Shown one piece after another: positions 44,616-52,465 of a stretch of 52,465 nt of DNA; positions within the stretch are counted from its first letter, which is position 1; each line of letters starts with the position of its first letter. The stretch is taken from contig CALAMO010000002.1 of assembly GCA_937925855.1 (NCBI GenBank), forward strand, positions 80,020-132,484, given 5' to 3'. The notes below the pieces were generated by a model. It saw only the letters and a list, made by a program, of their open reading frames with translations. It was not told the origin of the DNA and did not search any database. The position numbers were made by a program, and so were the translations under genes. The stretch is from an uncultured Thiotrichaceae bacterium (GTDB lineage: Bacteria > Pseudomonadota > Gammaproteobacteria > Thiotrichales > Thiotrichaceae).

Positions 44616-46114
44616 TGAGTCCGATGCCAATACTGATTCCTTTTGATAACAGCTACGTTAAATTGCCTGACTACTTTTATCAACGCCAGCCACCGCAAGC
44701 AGTCAAGCAGCCCGAACTGATTCAGTTTAATACGGAATTGGCTGCCACATTGGGCTTTAATCCTGAGCAATTAGCCCAGTTAGGCAGTCAAACCGGCGTC
44801 GAAATATTTGCTGGCAATCAGGTTCCCGCCGGGGCTGAGCCTATTGCCATGGCCTACTCTGGCCATCAGTTTGGCCATTTTTCACCGTCATTAGGCGACG
44901 GAAGGGCTGTCCAACTTGGGGAGATGCTGAGCACAACCGGAGAACGGTTTGATATTCAGCTCAAAGGCGCGGGGCGTACGCCCTGGTCACGCGGCGGTGA
45001 CGGGCGCGCAGCGCTAGGGCCGGTATTACGTGAGTATATTTTATGTGAATTTATGCACCGCATAGGCATTCCGACGACGCGGGCGCTGGCTGCGGTAACG
45101 ACGGGCGAGAGCGTGTTGCGTGAGCGACCACTGCCGGGAGCGGTGCTGACTCGTCTAGCGACCAGCTATGTGCGCGTGGGGACTTTCCAGTTTTTTGCGG
45201 CTCGTGGTCAGCAGCAGGCCGTGCAGGAGCTTGCGGACTATACGCTGCGGCGTAATTACCCTGAACTCAGTACACATGAACAACCCTATCTGGCCTTACT
45301 GGCTGCCGTTAGCGCACGTCAGGCGAAGCTGGTCGCACAGTGGATGCAGATCGGTTTTATCCACGGCGTGATGAACACCGATAATATGTCGATTGCGGGT
45401 GAGACCATTGACTATGGCCCCTGCGCATTCATGGATGGTTTCCGTGCTGATCGGGTATACAGCTCGATTGACCGTCAGGGGCGTTATGCCTACCAGAATC
45501 AACCCTCGATAGCACAATGGAATCTATGCCGTTTTGCTGAGACGCTGCTGCCACTGCTCGGTGACGATGAGGACGCGAGTGTGGCCCAGGTGCAAGCGGT
45601 GATTAATGCCTTTCCTGAGCAGTACGCTGCGGCTTGGCTGGAGGGCATGCGGGCCAAGCTTGGATTAGCCCACCCGCAGGACGATGATCGTGTGTTAGCG
45701 CAGGACTTATTAGAACTGATGGCACAACAGGAAGCTGATTTTACCCTCACCTTCCGCGGGTTGGCTGAGCTTTCGATTTCTGCTGATGCTGCCGAACAGC
45801 GCTGGTTGAGTTTGTTTAACGAGCCAGCGACGGCGCAGTTATGGCTGGTACGGTGGCGACAGCGCCTGCAACTTGAAACGACAGATGCTGCGGCACGTCA
45901 GGCTGCAATGTTGGCGGTAAACCCCCTGTATATTCCACGCAACCATCAGGTAGAAGCCTGCATTCGTGCTGCTGAGGACGCCGGAGACTTTTCTGTGTTC
46001 GCCCAGCTGCTGGCGACCTTGAAGGCGCCTTTCACCGTCCAGCGTGATAAGGAGCACTACGCACAGCCGCCTAGCGCTGAGCAGATCGTGCACCAAACGT
46101 TTTGTGGTACCTGA
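44615..46114 (+). CDS. selO: SelO / YdiU protein adenylyltransferase
   Basis: 499 aa pseudokinase that transfers AMP to proteins during redox stress. YSGHQFGHFSPSLGDGRAVQLGE, GAGRTPWSRGGDGRAALGPVLREY-type blocks, GVMNTDNMS and IDYGPCAFMD hold the nucleotide and metal sites. E. coli-type C-terminal selenocysteine or Cys is replaced by FCGT, keeping a Cys at the third-last position. It is translationally coupled to the upstream kinase gene. Confidence 0.94.
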   Translation: MSPMPILIPFDNSYVKLPDYFYQRQPPQAVKQPELIQFNTELAATLGFNPEQLAQLGSQTGVEIFAGNQVPAGAEPIAMAYSGHQFGHFSPSLGDGRAVQLGEMLSTTGERFDIQLKGAGRTPWSRGGDGRAALGPVLREYILCEFMHRIGIPTTRALAAVTTGESVLRERPLPGAVLTRLATSYVRVGTFQFFAARGQQQAVQELADYTLRRNYPELSTHEQPYLALLAAVSARQAKLVAQWMQIGFIHGVMNTDNMSIAGETIDYGPCAFMDGFRADRVYSSIDRQGRYAYQNQPSIAQWNLCRFAETLLPLLGDDEDASVAQVQAVINAFPEQYAAAWLEGMRAKLGLAHPQDDDRVLAQDLLELMAQQEADFTLTFRGLAELSISADAAEQRWLSLFNEPATAQLWLVRWRQRLQLETTDAAARQAAMLAVNPLYIPRNHQVEACIRAAEDAGDFSVFAQLLATLKAPFTVQRDKEHYAQPPSAEQIVHQTFCGT

Positions 46115-46147
46115 ACTCTACCGGCCACGATGCTTCACCTTTTGCTA

Positions 46148-46178
46148 CCGCATCATTGTTCTTTGGGCTGTGATGCGG
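46148..46178. other. Strong hairpin downstream of selO
   Basis: CCGCATCA and TGATGCGG form a perfect 8-bp stem with a 15-base loop about 35 bases after the selO stop. There is no T run, so a rho-independent terminator is not supported. Confidence 0.45.
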
Positions 46179-46279
46179 ACTATGGCGTTATGCTCCGGTT
46201 AAGCCACTGATACTTAATATAGTTTTATCTCTGCTGAAAACTACTGCTCTGAAACGTAATCAAGATAGAAAATATAATA

Positions 46280-47698
46280 ATGAAATACCGCGATATGCGT
46301 AAAACTTGGCTTATAGCTTGTGTTTGGTTGTTGGTGCTATTTCAAAATGGCGCTTATGGCTGGTATCAATGTGAATGGTCGCATCGTACCGAGCTGTCCT
46401 TCACCAATTCAGCGGCGCAGACTCTGAGCCAATATCCCGTATTATTAGATCTTGATGCGGGCTTTTTCCCAGCGACGTATAACTGGTCAGGCATGGGAGC
46501 TGATATCCGTTTTGTTGCCAGTGATGGCGTGACGGAGTTAAGTCACTTTACTGAGTACTGGGACGCGACTAATAAGATCGCGCGTGTCTGGGTGATACTC
46601 AATACGCTAGCGGCTAGTGCCAGCGGCACATTCTATCTTTACCACGGCAATGAAAATGCGACGGACAGTGCGGACATTGCCCCCCTGTTGACGCAGCCGG
46701 GTATTCGAGTACATTCGCGTAACAGCACACTGGATCCAACGTCGTTTGCACAGGCGCAAAATACCTTTCAAAGCCTGCCAGATAATGTGCCAGGTTACGG
46801 TTGCACTTCGGTTAATGCACTAACGGGAGTTAACAACGTCAGCTTGTTTGACCCCAATCGCAACGGTAGTTATCTGATGGCCGTTGAAACTTTTTTCTAC
46901 GTTGCGCCGGCGGATGCTGGGCTGTGGGAGTTCCGCTTTGGCGGCGACCAAGGTTTTGGGGGAGGCATCTATATTGACGATATTGCCTTGGATGAGCGCT
47001 GGAATGATGACTTATGGTGGGGCTTCGACTGGAATAGTCCTGCCGTTTTAAGCGGTAGTATTAATTTAACGTCGGGTTATCATCGTTTAAACGTTTTGGG
47101 CGGCGAAGGCTGTTGCGATGGCAGCATGGGGCTGGAGTTCCGCAAACCCGGTGGCAGCTATCAGGAATTTAATACCACGAACCTGACCATTGGAGCACGT
47201 CAGTGTCCGGTTGGGCCGGAGGTCAGTTGGTCACAGAGTGCCATTACTTCCTCTCCCCTGGCAGCAGCGCCGGTCATTAGCCATTCTACGCAGAATCTGA
47301 ATGATCCAATTAACCTAACGGTGAATCCAAAACGGATTCCGATGGCGACGGTGCGTACTTTTATTAATCTGCAAAATGATGGCGCCTTTACCGATGGTGG
47401 CAGTCTGACGTTAACAGAAAAGGTGGCGGATGATGTGTCGGTTTTGGTAGGTGTCAGCCAAATCGGCACCAGCATACCCTATGGCAATCTGAGCCTGACT
47501 TATAATGGCGCGACTGATACCAGCGACGGTGTCGCCTTTTCCAATGATAATGGCAGCACATTCACCTATCAACCATCCCCCGGTGCCAACGGGGACGACA
47601 GCAGTGTTACTCATATCCGCTATAATATTGCCGGTGACTTAGGCTGTATGCAGCCTGCCGACTCGTTTCAAATCTATTATGATGCGCTGATTCGGTAA
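46280..47698 (+). CDS. Secreted DUF2341 / PA14-like protein with DUF11-like C-terminal domain
   Basis: 472 aa. A signal peptide (to about GAYG) is followed by a DUF2341 domain (about 35-135: RTELSFTNSAAQ to GTFYLYHGN). A PA14/GLEYA-like domain with a C-C-D-G motif follows (about 200-300), then a DUF11-like domain (about 345-470: DPINLTVNPKRIP). This order recalls the N-terminal part of MSHA-pilus protein MshQ and CCxG-type surface proteins. Carbohydrate or surface binding is likely. It faces the 332-aa gene that shares its C-terminal domain. Confidence 0.75.
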   Translation: MKYRDMRKTWLIACVWLLVLFQNGAYGWYQCEWSHRTELSFTNSAAQTLSQYPVLLDLDAGFFPATYNWSGMGADIRFVASDGVTELSHFTEYWDATNKIARVWVILNTLAASASGTFYLYHGNENATDSADIAPLLTQPGIRVHSRNSTLDPTSFAQAQNTFQSLPDNVPGYGCTSVNALTGVNNVSLFDPNRNGSYLMAVETFFYVAPADAGLWEFRFGGDQGFGGGIYIDDIALDERWNDDLWWGFDWNSPAVLSGSINLTSGYHRLNVLGGEGCCDGSMGLEFRKPGGSYQEFNTTNLTIGARQCPVGPEVSWSQSAITSSPLAAAPVISHSTQNLNDPINLTVNPKRIPMATVRTFINLQNDGAFTDGGSLTLTEKVADDVSVLVGVSQIGTSIPYGNLSLTYNGATDTSDGVAFSNDNGSTFTYQPSPGANGDDSSVTHIRYNIAGDLGCMQPADSFQIYYDALIR

Positions 47699-47829
47699 CG
47701 TCTGGCTTTGTAAGCCCGCCTACAAAAGTTATCAAGGATTTTAACGTCTACACCTTTTGGTACAGCACAATCGTGTAGCTGATACTTTCTACCAGGCTAC
47801 TGATGAGTTTTTTGTGGAGTGCGCGGCGG

Positions 47830-48828
47830 TTAATTGATCTGGACATCAAAGGTTACCCGGCAGCTTTGTCCGCTTTGCAGGGAGCCACAGTTAACCCGAA
47901 CGACCCGGTCACCGGGACTATCATTAAACTGGCCGACATCCGTATCAATAGCATCGGTTAAAGGGGTGGTAGCACCGGCCATCACGTCGGGCGCAGTAAT
48001 CGTCATCGAATTCATAACCCATAACGCGCTTTGTTTGACTGTAATTAAATCGTCCAAATTATCCGAAAGCACGGAGTTATCCGCTGTAATGGCGCCGGTA
48101 TTGGTGGCCATTAGGGTAAAACGTACGATTGCCCCCGGTATGGTTTTTGGGTTGACAGTGAGATTAACCGGATCAGAAACGGTAAGTTTAGTTTTTACCA
48201 GGTCAATGGTTGTTGTCGGCGGGCAATGAAACAGCGCCGATGAATTAACGATAGTAAGTGATGCATCACCGGGTCGTTGCCAGTAGAGGTAATAATTATC
48301 TTGCCCCCAGTATTCCTGATGATTAAATATAATTTCATGGTAGCCCTGATCCAGATTGATGGTGCCGGGGTTTTGTGGCGCCCCCCTGCGTGCATGAGCG
48401 CCGTACCAGGCGGATAAAACCTGTCCGTCAACAATGACCTCAACCGCATCGTCCCCATCGACCGCAAACACATAATCACCGGTGGTTGGTGCGTAGATAT
48501 AGCCGGTAAAAATGCTCAGGTAGTTTTCATCTGCCCCGAAGGGATTGCCTGATCCATTGATAGTAGCAATAGTGCCTGAGCCAAACTGATTGGCATCGTT
48601 TGCATAATTAGCAATCAGGTTGTCGTAATCTGCATGGTTGCGCGGCCAGTCGTCATAACCCGTTGTGTCATAAGTGGTATGCGTTAAGCCGGACGCCGGT
48701 GTGCAGGGCGGTGTGATAGCAGGCGTGGCATACGTTACGGCGGTCAAAAAACAGTACAACAGGAATACTATCGCAAGACAGCAGCGGCAACGATACATCG
48801 TTCGATTATTTTTGTAAGGTATCAACAT
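47830..48828 (-). CDS. Secreted PA14-like protein with DUF11-like C-terminal domain
   Basis: 332 aa. The signal peptide (ending near TYA) is preceded by a Cys-rich MYRCRCC; an internal ATG at 48798 is an alternative start. A PA14-like domain (about 45-195: FTGYIYAPTTGDYVFAVDGDDAVEV) leads to a DUF11-like domain (about 215-332). Its DPVNLTVNPKTIPGAIVRF is nearly the same as the block in the convergent 472-aa protein. Function unknown; binding to sugars or cell surfaces is inferred from PA14. Confidence 0.75.
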   Translation of the reverse strand: MLIPYKNNRTMYRCRCCLAIVFLLYCFLTAVTYATPAITPPCTPASGLTHTTYDTTGYDDWPRNHADYDNLIANYANDANQFGSGTIATINGSGNPFGADENYLSIFTGYIYAPTTGDYVFAVDGDDAVEVIVDGQVLSAWYGAHARRGAPQNPGTINLDQGYHEIIFNHQEYWGQDNYYLYWQRPGDASLTIVNSSALFHCPPTTTIDLVKTKLTVSDPVNLTVNPKTIPGAIVRFTLMATNTGAITADNSVLSDNLDDLITVKQSALWVMNSMTITAPDVMAGATTPLTDAIDTDVGQFNDSPGDRVVRVNCGSLQSGQSCRVTFDVQIN

Positions 48829-48866
48829 GGTTACCGGAACATACTAAGAATACCCTGAATAATTTC

Positions 48867-50066
48867 TTAATTATTGCGCTTTGCTTCCGGTGAATTGCGC
48901 ACGGCTAACAGAGATAGCAACGCCAGCAGACAGCAGCCAGAAATAATGACGGGCAACGGCCAGCGCCCGCCGTCCTGCACAAAACCCATTAACACCGTCA
49001 TTAATGCACCAACGCCAATAGTCACCGCCCCGGAAATACCGGCGGCGGCTCCGGCAATTTGTGGGTGGGTACTCATCGCGGCAGCGTTACCATTCGGAAT
49101 AGTCATACCGTTACTAATCGCAATAAAAAACATCGGTAAGAAAATCGCCAGGGGGTGCTCAATGGAATAAGCCAGCCATAATAAAGCGATGCCAAATACC
49201 CCCGGTATAAAAGCCAGCTTGAGCATGCGATCCGGGCCGGTTTGTTCGGAGTAACGCGCCGACAGGTAATTACCGCCCATATAACCACAGGCAGTGAAGA
49301 TAGAGTACATGCCGTACACTGAAGCACTTGTACCCAGCACTTCCATCACATAATACGGCGCACCGGCGATAAAGCTGTAAAACATGCCGGCGCCAAAGGA
49401 GATATTCAGCGTATAGCCGACAAAATTAATGTCGCGTAACAGTATCGGCGCACTGGTTAACAGCGATGGGCGTTGAGAGCCGGTTTGTTGCGGCAGTGTT
49501 TCATTAAGGTTGCGATAACAGGCAACGGTAAGAAACATCGACATCCCCGCCATGGCCATAAAGATAAAGTGCCAGTGCAGGTGGTCGGTCATCACGCCAC
49601 CGATGGTGGGGCCAATCATGGGGGCGAGCACCATCCCCATATTCACATAGCCAATAATACTGGCGGTTTTGCTGCGATCATAGACATCGCGCACGATGGC
49701 CCGCGATAGCGCTAAACCCGCTGCGCCACCTACGCCCTGGATAAAACGGCCAATAATCAGTACTTCCAGCGTTTCCGCCGCCGCACATAACAGGCTGCCG
49801 ACAGAAAAAACAAGCAGCCCCGCCAGCATGACCGGGCGACGCCCAAACTGATCGGATAGCGCACCGAGAAAGAGCTGTGCTAGTCCGGTGGCTATTAGAT
49901 AAGCCGTTAGTGTTAGCTGTACGCTGCCATAGTCGGTGGCAAAGTCGCGCATCATTTCTGTAACTGCCGGAACCGGTGTGGTCATCGCGACCGGGCCGAT
50001 AGCGCTACACAGAATCAGCAGCCAGATGGGCGGTAGAATTTTATGGCTAGTGTTTTGGCTGCTCAT
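48867..50066 (-). CDS. MFS transporter, Bcr/CflA drug-resistance type
   Basis: 399 aa with twelve predicted membrane segments. GALSDQFGRRPVMLAG is MFS motif A and GVGGAAGLALSRAIVRD is the antiporter motif C-type region of the Bcr/CflA group. It is probably a proton-driven exporter of small toxic compounds. A perfect palindrome lies 78-96 bases upstream of its start. Confidence 0.9.
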   Translation of the reverse strand: MSSQNTSHKILPPIWLLILCSAIGPVAMTTPVPAVTEMMRDFATDYGSVQLTLTAYLIATGLAQLFLGALSDQFGRRPVMLAGLLVFSVGSLLCAAAETLEVLIIGRFIQGVGGAAGLALSRAIVRDVYDRSKTASIIGYVNMGMVLAPMIGPTIGGVMTDHLHWHFIFMAMAGMSMFLTVACYRNLNETLPQQTGSQRPSLLTSAPILLRDINFVGYTLNISFGAGMFYSFIAGAPYYVMEVLGTSASVYGMYSIFTACGYMGGNYLSARYSEQTGPDRMLKLAFIPGVFGIALLWLAYSIEHPLAIFLPMFFIAISNGMTIPNGNAAAMSTHPQIAGAAAGISGAVTIGVGALMTVLMGFVQDGGRWPLPVIISGCCLLALLSLLAVRNSPEAKRNN

Positions 50067-50143
50067 ACGCAGAGGTTACCCGGGTGTATTTATAGAGATG
50101 GAGGGGGAGAGTATGCGCTTAACACTTGGGACTGTCACTGCTG

Positions 50144-50162
50144 TTGAAGTCGCAGACTTCAA
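50144..50162. promoter_or_regulatory. Perfect palindrome, candidate operator or hairpin
   Basis: TTGAAGTC-GCA-GACTTCAA, 8-bp arms. It lies in the 308-base gene-free stretch between the divergent MFS gene and the MerR gene. It may be an operator for the MFS gene; no regulator for it is adjacent. Confidence 0.4.
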
Positions 50163-50207
50163 TGCCCGGGAAACACTTTGGGTTTTCACCCTCCTTAAAA
50201 CAATGAC

Positions 50208-50239
50208 TTGACTCTGAAGTTAGCTTTAGGGTTTATAGT
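50208..50239 (+). promoter_or_regulatory. MerR-type promoter and operator
   Basis: -35 TTGACT (50208-50213) and -10 TATAGT (50234-50239) are separated by 20 bp, the stretched spacer typical of MerR-activated promoters. The spacer carries the dyad ACTCTGAAG...CTTTAGGGT (50211-50232; 7 of 9 positions complementary), close to the CadR/ZntR-type operator. It points at the MerR gene and permease. Confidence 0.85.
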
Positions 50240-50273
50240 TGTTTCAGATGGTGCGGTGGAAGTCTAAAAGCAA

Positions 50274-50318
50274 CCCCTCCCCAGCCCTCCCCTTATCAAG
50301 GGAGGGCGTTTAACCCGG
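50274..50318. repeat. C-rich palindromic repeat between promoter and merR gene
   Basis: CCCTCCCCTT and AAGGGAGGG pair (one bulge) inside a C-rich element similar in style to the repeat at 3746 but different in sequence. It lies in the untranslated leader, about 35 bases after the MerR-type -10 and about 57 bases before the regulator ATG. Confidence 0.5.
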
Positions 50319-50374
50319 CTCCGTATAATAGGCGTGGATAAGCGTCTGTAACACAGATTGAAATAGGTGCTTTT

Positions 50375-50779
50375 ATGCGTATTGGTGAACTGGCCCGTGA
50401 GAGTGGACTGGCGGTGGAAACTGTCCGTTATTATGAGAAAGAAGGTCTGATTGCAGCGCCACCGCGCAGTCCGGCAGGTTATCGCGATTATTCGTCGTTA
50501 ACGCTGCATTATCTGAATTTTATCCGCAGCGCCAAGGCCGTTGGGTTTTCTTTGAAGGAATGCCGCGATTTGCTGGCGATTTTTGTGAGCCGGGACGCGC
50601 ATACCTGTGCCGAAGTGAAGGGTTTGTCTGAGGAAAAATTAACCCAGCTGGAACAGCAAATGGAAGCGCTGCAGCGGATGCACCAAACATTGAAAGCGAT
50701 TTCTGATGCTTGTTGTGGCGGCGATGAGTCAGCGGTGAATTGTTCTATCCTCGATCAGCTGGAAGGTAAAAAGCCATGA
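50375..50779 (+). CDS. MerR-family metal-responsive regulator (ZntR/CadR-like)
   Basis: 134 aa. The winged helix MRIGELARESGLAVETVRYYEKEGLI is followed by a dimerisation helix, and the metal site is a Cys (HTCAEVKGL) plus C-C-x8-C (ACCGGDESAVNCSIL) as in Zn/Cd/Pb sensors. It probably activates its own operon through the 20-bp-spacer promoter upstream. It overlaps the permease gene by 4 bases (ATGA). Confidence 0.9.
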   Translation: MRIGELARESGLAVETVRYYEKEGLIAAPPRSPAGYRDYSSLTLHYLNFIRSAKAVGFSLKECRDLLAIFVSRDAHTCAEVKGLSEEKLTQLEQQMEALQRMHQTLKAISDACCGGDESAVNCSILDQLEGKKP

Positions 50780-51876
50780 TGAATATAATGATGAATTTCC
50801 TGCAGAATTTACTGGCGCTGTCGCTAGAGGCTGCGCCGTGGTTAGTCTTGGGTTTCACGCTGGGGGGGTTAATGAAAGCGCTGATTCCGACAGCGTTTCT
50901 ACAGCGGCATTTGAGTGGTGATGGCATTGCTTCGATTAGTAAGGCGGCGATATTAGGTGCGCCATTGCCGCTGTGCTCCTGTGGGGTGATTCCGGCAGCA
51001 TTGGGCCTGCGTAAAGCGGGGGCATCGAAGCCGGCAACAGCTTCGTTTCTGGTTTCGACACCGGAGACCGGGGTGGATTCGATTTCGATTACTTATGCGT
51101 TGATGGGGCCGCTGATGGCGGTGGTTCGACCGGTGGCAGCTCTGGTATCAGCGGTGTCTGCTGGGCTGTTGGTGGCTTGGTTTGATGCGGAGGAGCGAAC
51201 AGCAAAAATCCCTACTAAAGTTACTGAACCCGTTGTTGTGAAAGCGGAAGAACCTAGCTCCTGTTGCAGCACTGCGTCCACCGCTAAACCCGAGCCAACA
51301 CAAAGCTGGCTGCAAAAAGGTTGGGAAGGTATTCATTATGCCTTTACCCGGCTGTTGGATGATATTGCCTTCTGGTTAGTGATTGGCATGTTGTTTGCGG
51401 CAGCAACGACGACTTTCCTACCGCCCGATTTTCTGGCGCAGTGGGGCCAGGGTATTGTGGCGATGTTAGTGATGTTGCTGGCCGGGATTCCGATGTATAT
51501 CTGTGCGACGGCTTCGACGCCGGTGGCTGCCGGGTTGATGATGGCGGGGATGTCGCCGGGGGTGGCGCTGGTGTTTTTGCTGACCGGGCCTGCGACGAAT
51601 ATTTCTACGCTGGGCGTGATTGGGCGTGAGTTGGGGCAGCGCAGTATGTGGTTATACCTGACGGCGGTTGGGGTGACGGCGATTGTGTCCGGGCTGCTGC
51701 TGGATGCGGCGGTGAATGCTTATCAGATTAATATTGCGACGCACCTGCATGCGGGGCATGAGATGTTTCCGGGGGTGTTACAGTGGGCGGCTTTGCTATT
51801 GCTGATTGGTGTGGGGTTGCGGAAGTTGCCGGGGCGGTTTTTGAAGGCTAAAGGGGATTTGAGGCCGATTGGCTGA
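50776..51876 (+). CDS. Permease of the SO_0444 / DUF318 type, probable Zn/Cu/Cd efflux
   Basis: 366 aa. Two repeats of membrane segments surround a cytoplasmic loop (about 140-180) with a paired Cys (SSCCS). APLPLCSCGVIPAALGLRKAGAS and the matching AGIPMYICATASTPVAAGLMMAGMSPG are the signature Cys-containing motifs of this permease group. Coupling to a metal-sensing MerR regulator supports metal efflux. The last 250 bases are strongly G/T-biased and the stop is immediately followed by a truncated toxin fragment. Confidence 0.85.
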   Translation: MMNIMMNFLQNLLALSLEAAPWLVLGFTLGGLMKALIPTAFLQRHLSGDGIASISKAAILGAPLPLCSCGVIPAALGLRKAGASKPATASFLVSTPETGVDSISITYALMGPLMAVVRPVAALVSAVSAGLLVAWFDAEERTAKIPTKVTEPVVVKAEEPSSCCSTASTAKPEPTQSWLQKGWEGIHYAFTRLLDDIAFWLVIGMLFAAATTTFLPPDFLAQWGQGIVAMLVMLLAGIPMYICATASTPVAAGLMMAGMSPGVALVFLLTGPATNISTLGVIGRELGQRSMWLYLTAVGVTAIVSGLLLDAAVNAYQINIATHLHAGHEMFPGVLQWAALLLLIGVGLRKLPGRFLKAKGDLRPIG

Positions 51877-52024
51877 TCAATACCGAGTGTTCTATGTGGC
51901 TAAATTTGAGGATGCGGTCTACATTCTCCACGCATTCCAGAAAAAGACTCAGAAAACGGCAAAGAGTGAAATTGCTAAAGGGCGTAATGTCTACAGGGAA
52001 CTGATAGAGGAATTAAAATCATGA
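51875..52024 (+). pseudogene. C-terminal remnant of a HigB/RelE-like (Gp49 family) toxin
   Basis: An open frame of 49 codons reads DQYRVFYVAKFEDAVYILHA followed by FQKKTQKT, matching the second half of phage-Gp49-like toxins (usually about 100-110 aa). The first half is missing: upstream in this frame is a stop, and the DNA belongs to the permease end. The frame still ends with ATGA overlapping the antitoxin start. The toxin is therefore truncated, and probably inactive unless a GTG at 51887 gives a stable short product. Confidence 0.8.
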
Positions 52025-52299
52025 GTACGCAGCAGGTATTTGAAAGTGTATGGGATGCGTTGGAAGATGATCCGGTGGAACGCGCTAATATGAAACTTCG
52101 TTCTGGTTTAATGCGGGAAGTTAAAGATTGGTTTGATGCTAGCGGTCTGACGCAGGCTGATGCTGCCGCAAAGCTGAAGGTATCCCGGTCAAATCTTAGT
52201 AGTTTGTTGAATGGGCGTATTCATCTGTTTACGATTGATCGGTTGGTGAATATGTTGGAGGCGGCTGGTCGGCATGTTGAGCTGAGAGTTGCGGCTTAG
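52021..52299 (+). CDS. HigA-like XRE-family antitoxin
   Basis: 92 aa with a helix-turn-helix (GLTQADAAAKLKVSRSNLSSLLNG, about 42-65). It overlaps the toxin remnant by 4 bases, the usual toxin-first order of HigBA systems. It seems intact, so it may be an orphan antitoxin or a repressor left after toxin loss. Confidence 0.85.
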   Translation: MSTQQVFESVWDALEDDPVERANMKLRSGLMREVKDWFDASGLTQADAAAKLKVSRSNLSSLLNGRIHLFTIDRLVNMLEAAGRHVELRVAA

Positions 52300-52362
52300 T
52301 AATACATAGGGATGAGGGCTGTGGGAGACTGTAAACCCAAGTGTGTATCTGCTCCCTAATGG
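52300..52362. other. Short spacer with possible IS256-family terminal repeat
   Basis: Between the antitoxin stop and the transposase stop. GGGAGACTGTAAACCC (about 52323-52338) is a candidate terminal inverted repeat because it lies about 25-40 bases beyond the transposase end. The opposite IS end is outside the window, so this cannot be confirmed. Confidence 0.35.
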
Positions 52363-52464
52363 CTACAGATAATTTTGTAGGCGTTCATCGAACTCAATCA
52401 TAAAGCGGTTGAGCGCTGCTTTCCAGTTACGTATAGGCATCGTCCATTTTTTCGATGCATCCTG
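52363..52464 (-). mobile_element. 3' end of an IS256-family transposase (runs off window)
   Basis: On the minus strand, the frame entering from the right edge reads KKWTMPIRNWKAALNRFMIE, then FDERLQNYL and a TAG stop (52363-52365). W-x-M-P-x-R-N-W followed by an F-x-x-R-L end is the conserved C-terminus of IS256 (mutator-type) DDE transposases. Only 33 residues are visible. Confidence 0.85.
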
Positions 52465-52465
52465 A

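Noticed and set aside
46280-47698. PEP-CTERM sorting signal in the CCDG-containing secreted protein
   Set aside because: The protein ends in a beta-type domain (IYYDALIR) with no PEP motif, hydrophobic segment or basic tail.
1-52465. tRNA, rRNA or CRISPR array
   Set aside because: No cloverleaf with a T-loop motif, no rRNA-like sequence and no array of regularly spaced identical repeats was noticed by eye in the intergenic regions.

Overview
This window looks like a chromosomal segment of a gammaproteobacterium of intermediate G+C. The support is a run of core genes in typical gammaproteobacterial form: dapF / DUF484 / xerC in overlapping order, truD, tusA, bioF, rsgA divergent from ubiD, slt, lexA, selO and type II secretion genes gspK-L-M-N. 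A marine or alga-associated lifestyle is suggested, not shown, by a sugar-acid cluster resembling red-algal 3,6-anhydro-L-galactonate catabolism. Thiotrichales-type bacteria would fit, but I cannot place the organism without a search.

Layout. 1-2545: a STAND-type NTPase with TPR-like C-terminus, probably cut by the left edge. 2653-7338: an operon-like run of cycloisomerase/dehydratase, zinc dehydrogenase, KduD-type SDR and KDG kinase, with a coupled TrmB-like methyltransferase; a palindromic repeat lies inside it. 7341-9571: accessory genes (DUF4143 ATPase behind a short direct repeat; a FitAB-type toxin-antitoxin pair with a likely operator). 9600-14694: core genes truD, bioF, tusA, dapF, DUF484, xerC. 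14704-17558: envelope and poorly known genes on the minus strand (lipoprotein, ankyrin protein, DUF815 ATPase, DUF218 protein). 17686-25268: flotillin-like protein, a ferredoxin-type reductase, an exported unknown, an EamA transporter, enoyl-CoA hydratase, AMP nucleosidase and a Gfo/Idh/MocA oxidoreductase. 25311-30962: T2SS K-L-M-N and lytic transglycosylase. 31024-34725: rsgA, ubiD and a CNNM/CBS membrane protein.

34806-38520 is the most unusual part. A cold-shock gene has a terminator-like hairpin in its leader. LexA has two perfect GTTC-N7-GTTC direct repeats upstream, a type known from alphaproteobacterial SOS boxes. Two membrane proteins of unknown family follow lexA, each preceded by strong hairpins. 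38780-46114 holds an M16 lipoprotein peptidase, a FimV-like LysM protein, a structured intergenic region with DnaA-box-like 12-bp iterons, an adenosine-kinase-like PfkB protein and SelO. 46280-48828 is a convergent pair of secreted proteins that share a homologous C-terminal domain. 48867-51876 has a Bcr/CflA-type exporter and a MerR regulator plus metal permease with a textbook 20-bp-spacer promoter. The right edge has a truncated HigB-like toxin with an intact antitoxin, and the 3' end of an IS256-family transposase.

No tRNA, rRNA or CRISPR was seen. Family names come from reading motifs and remembered families; no database search was run.
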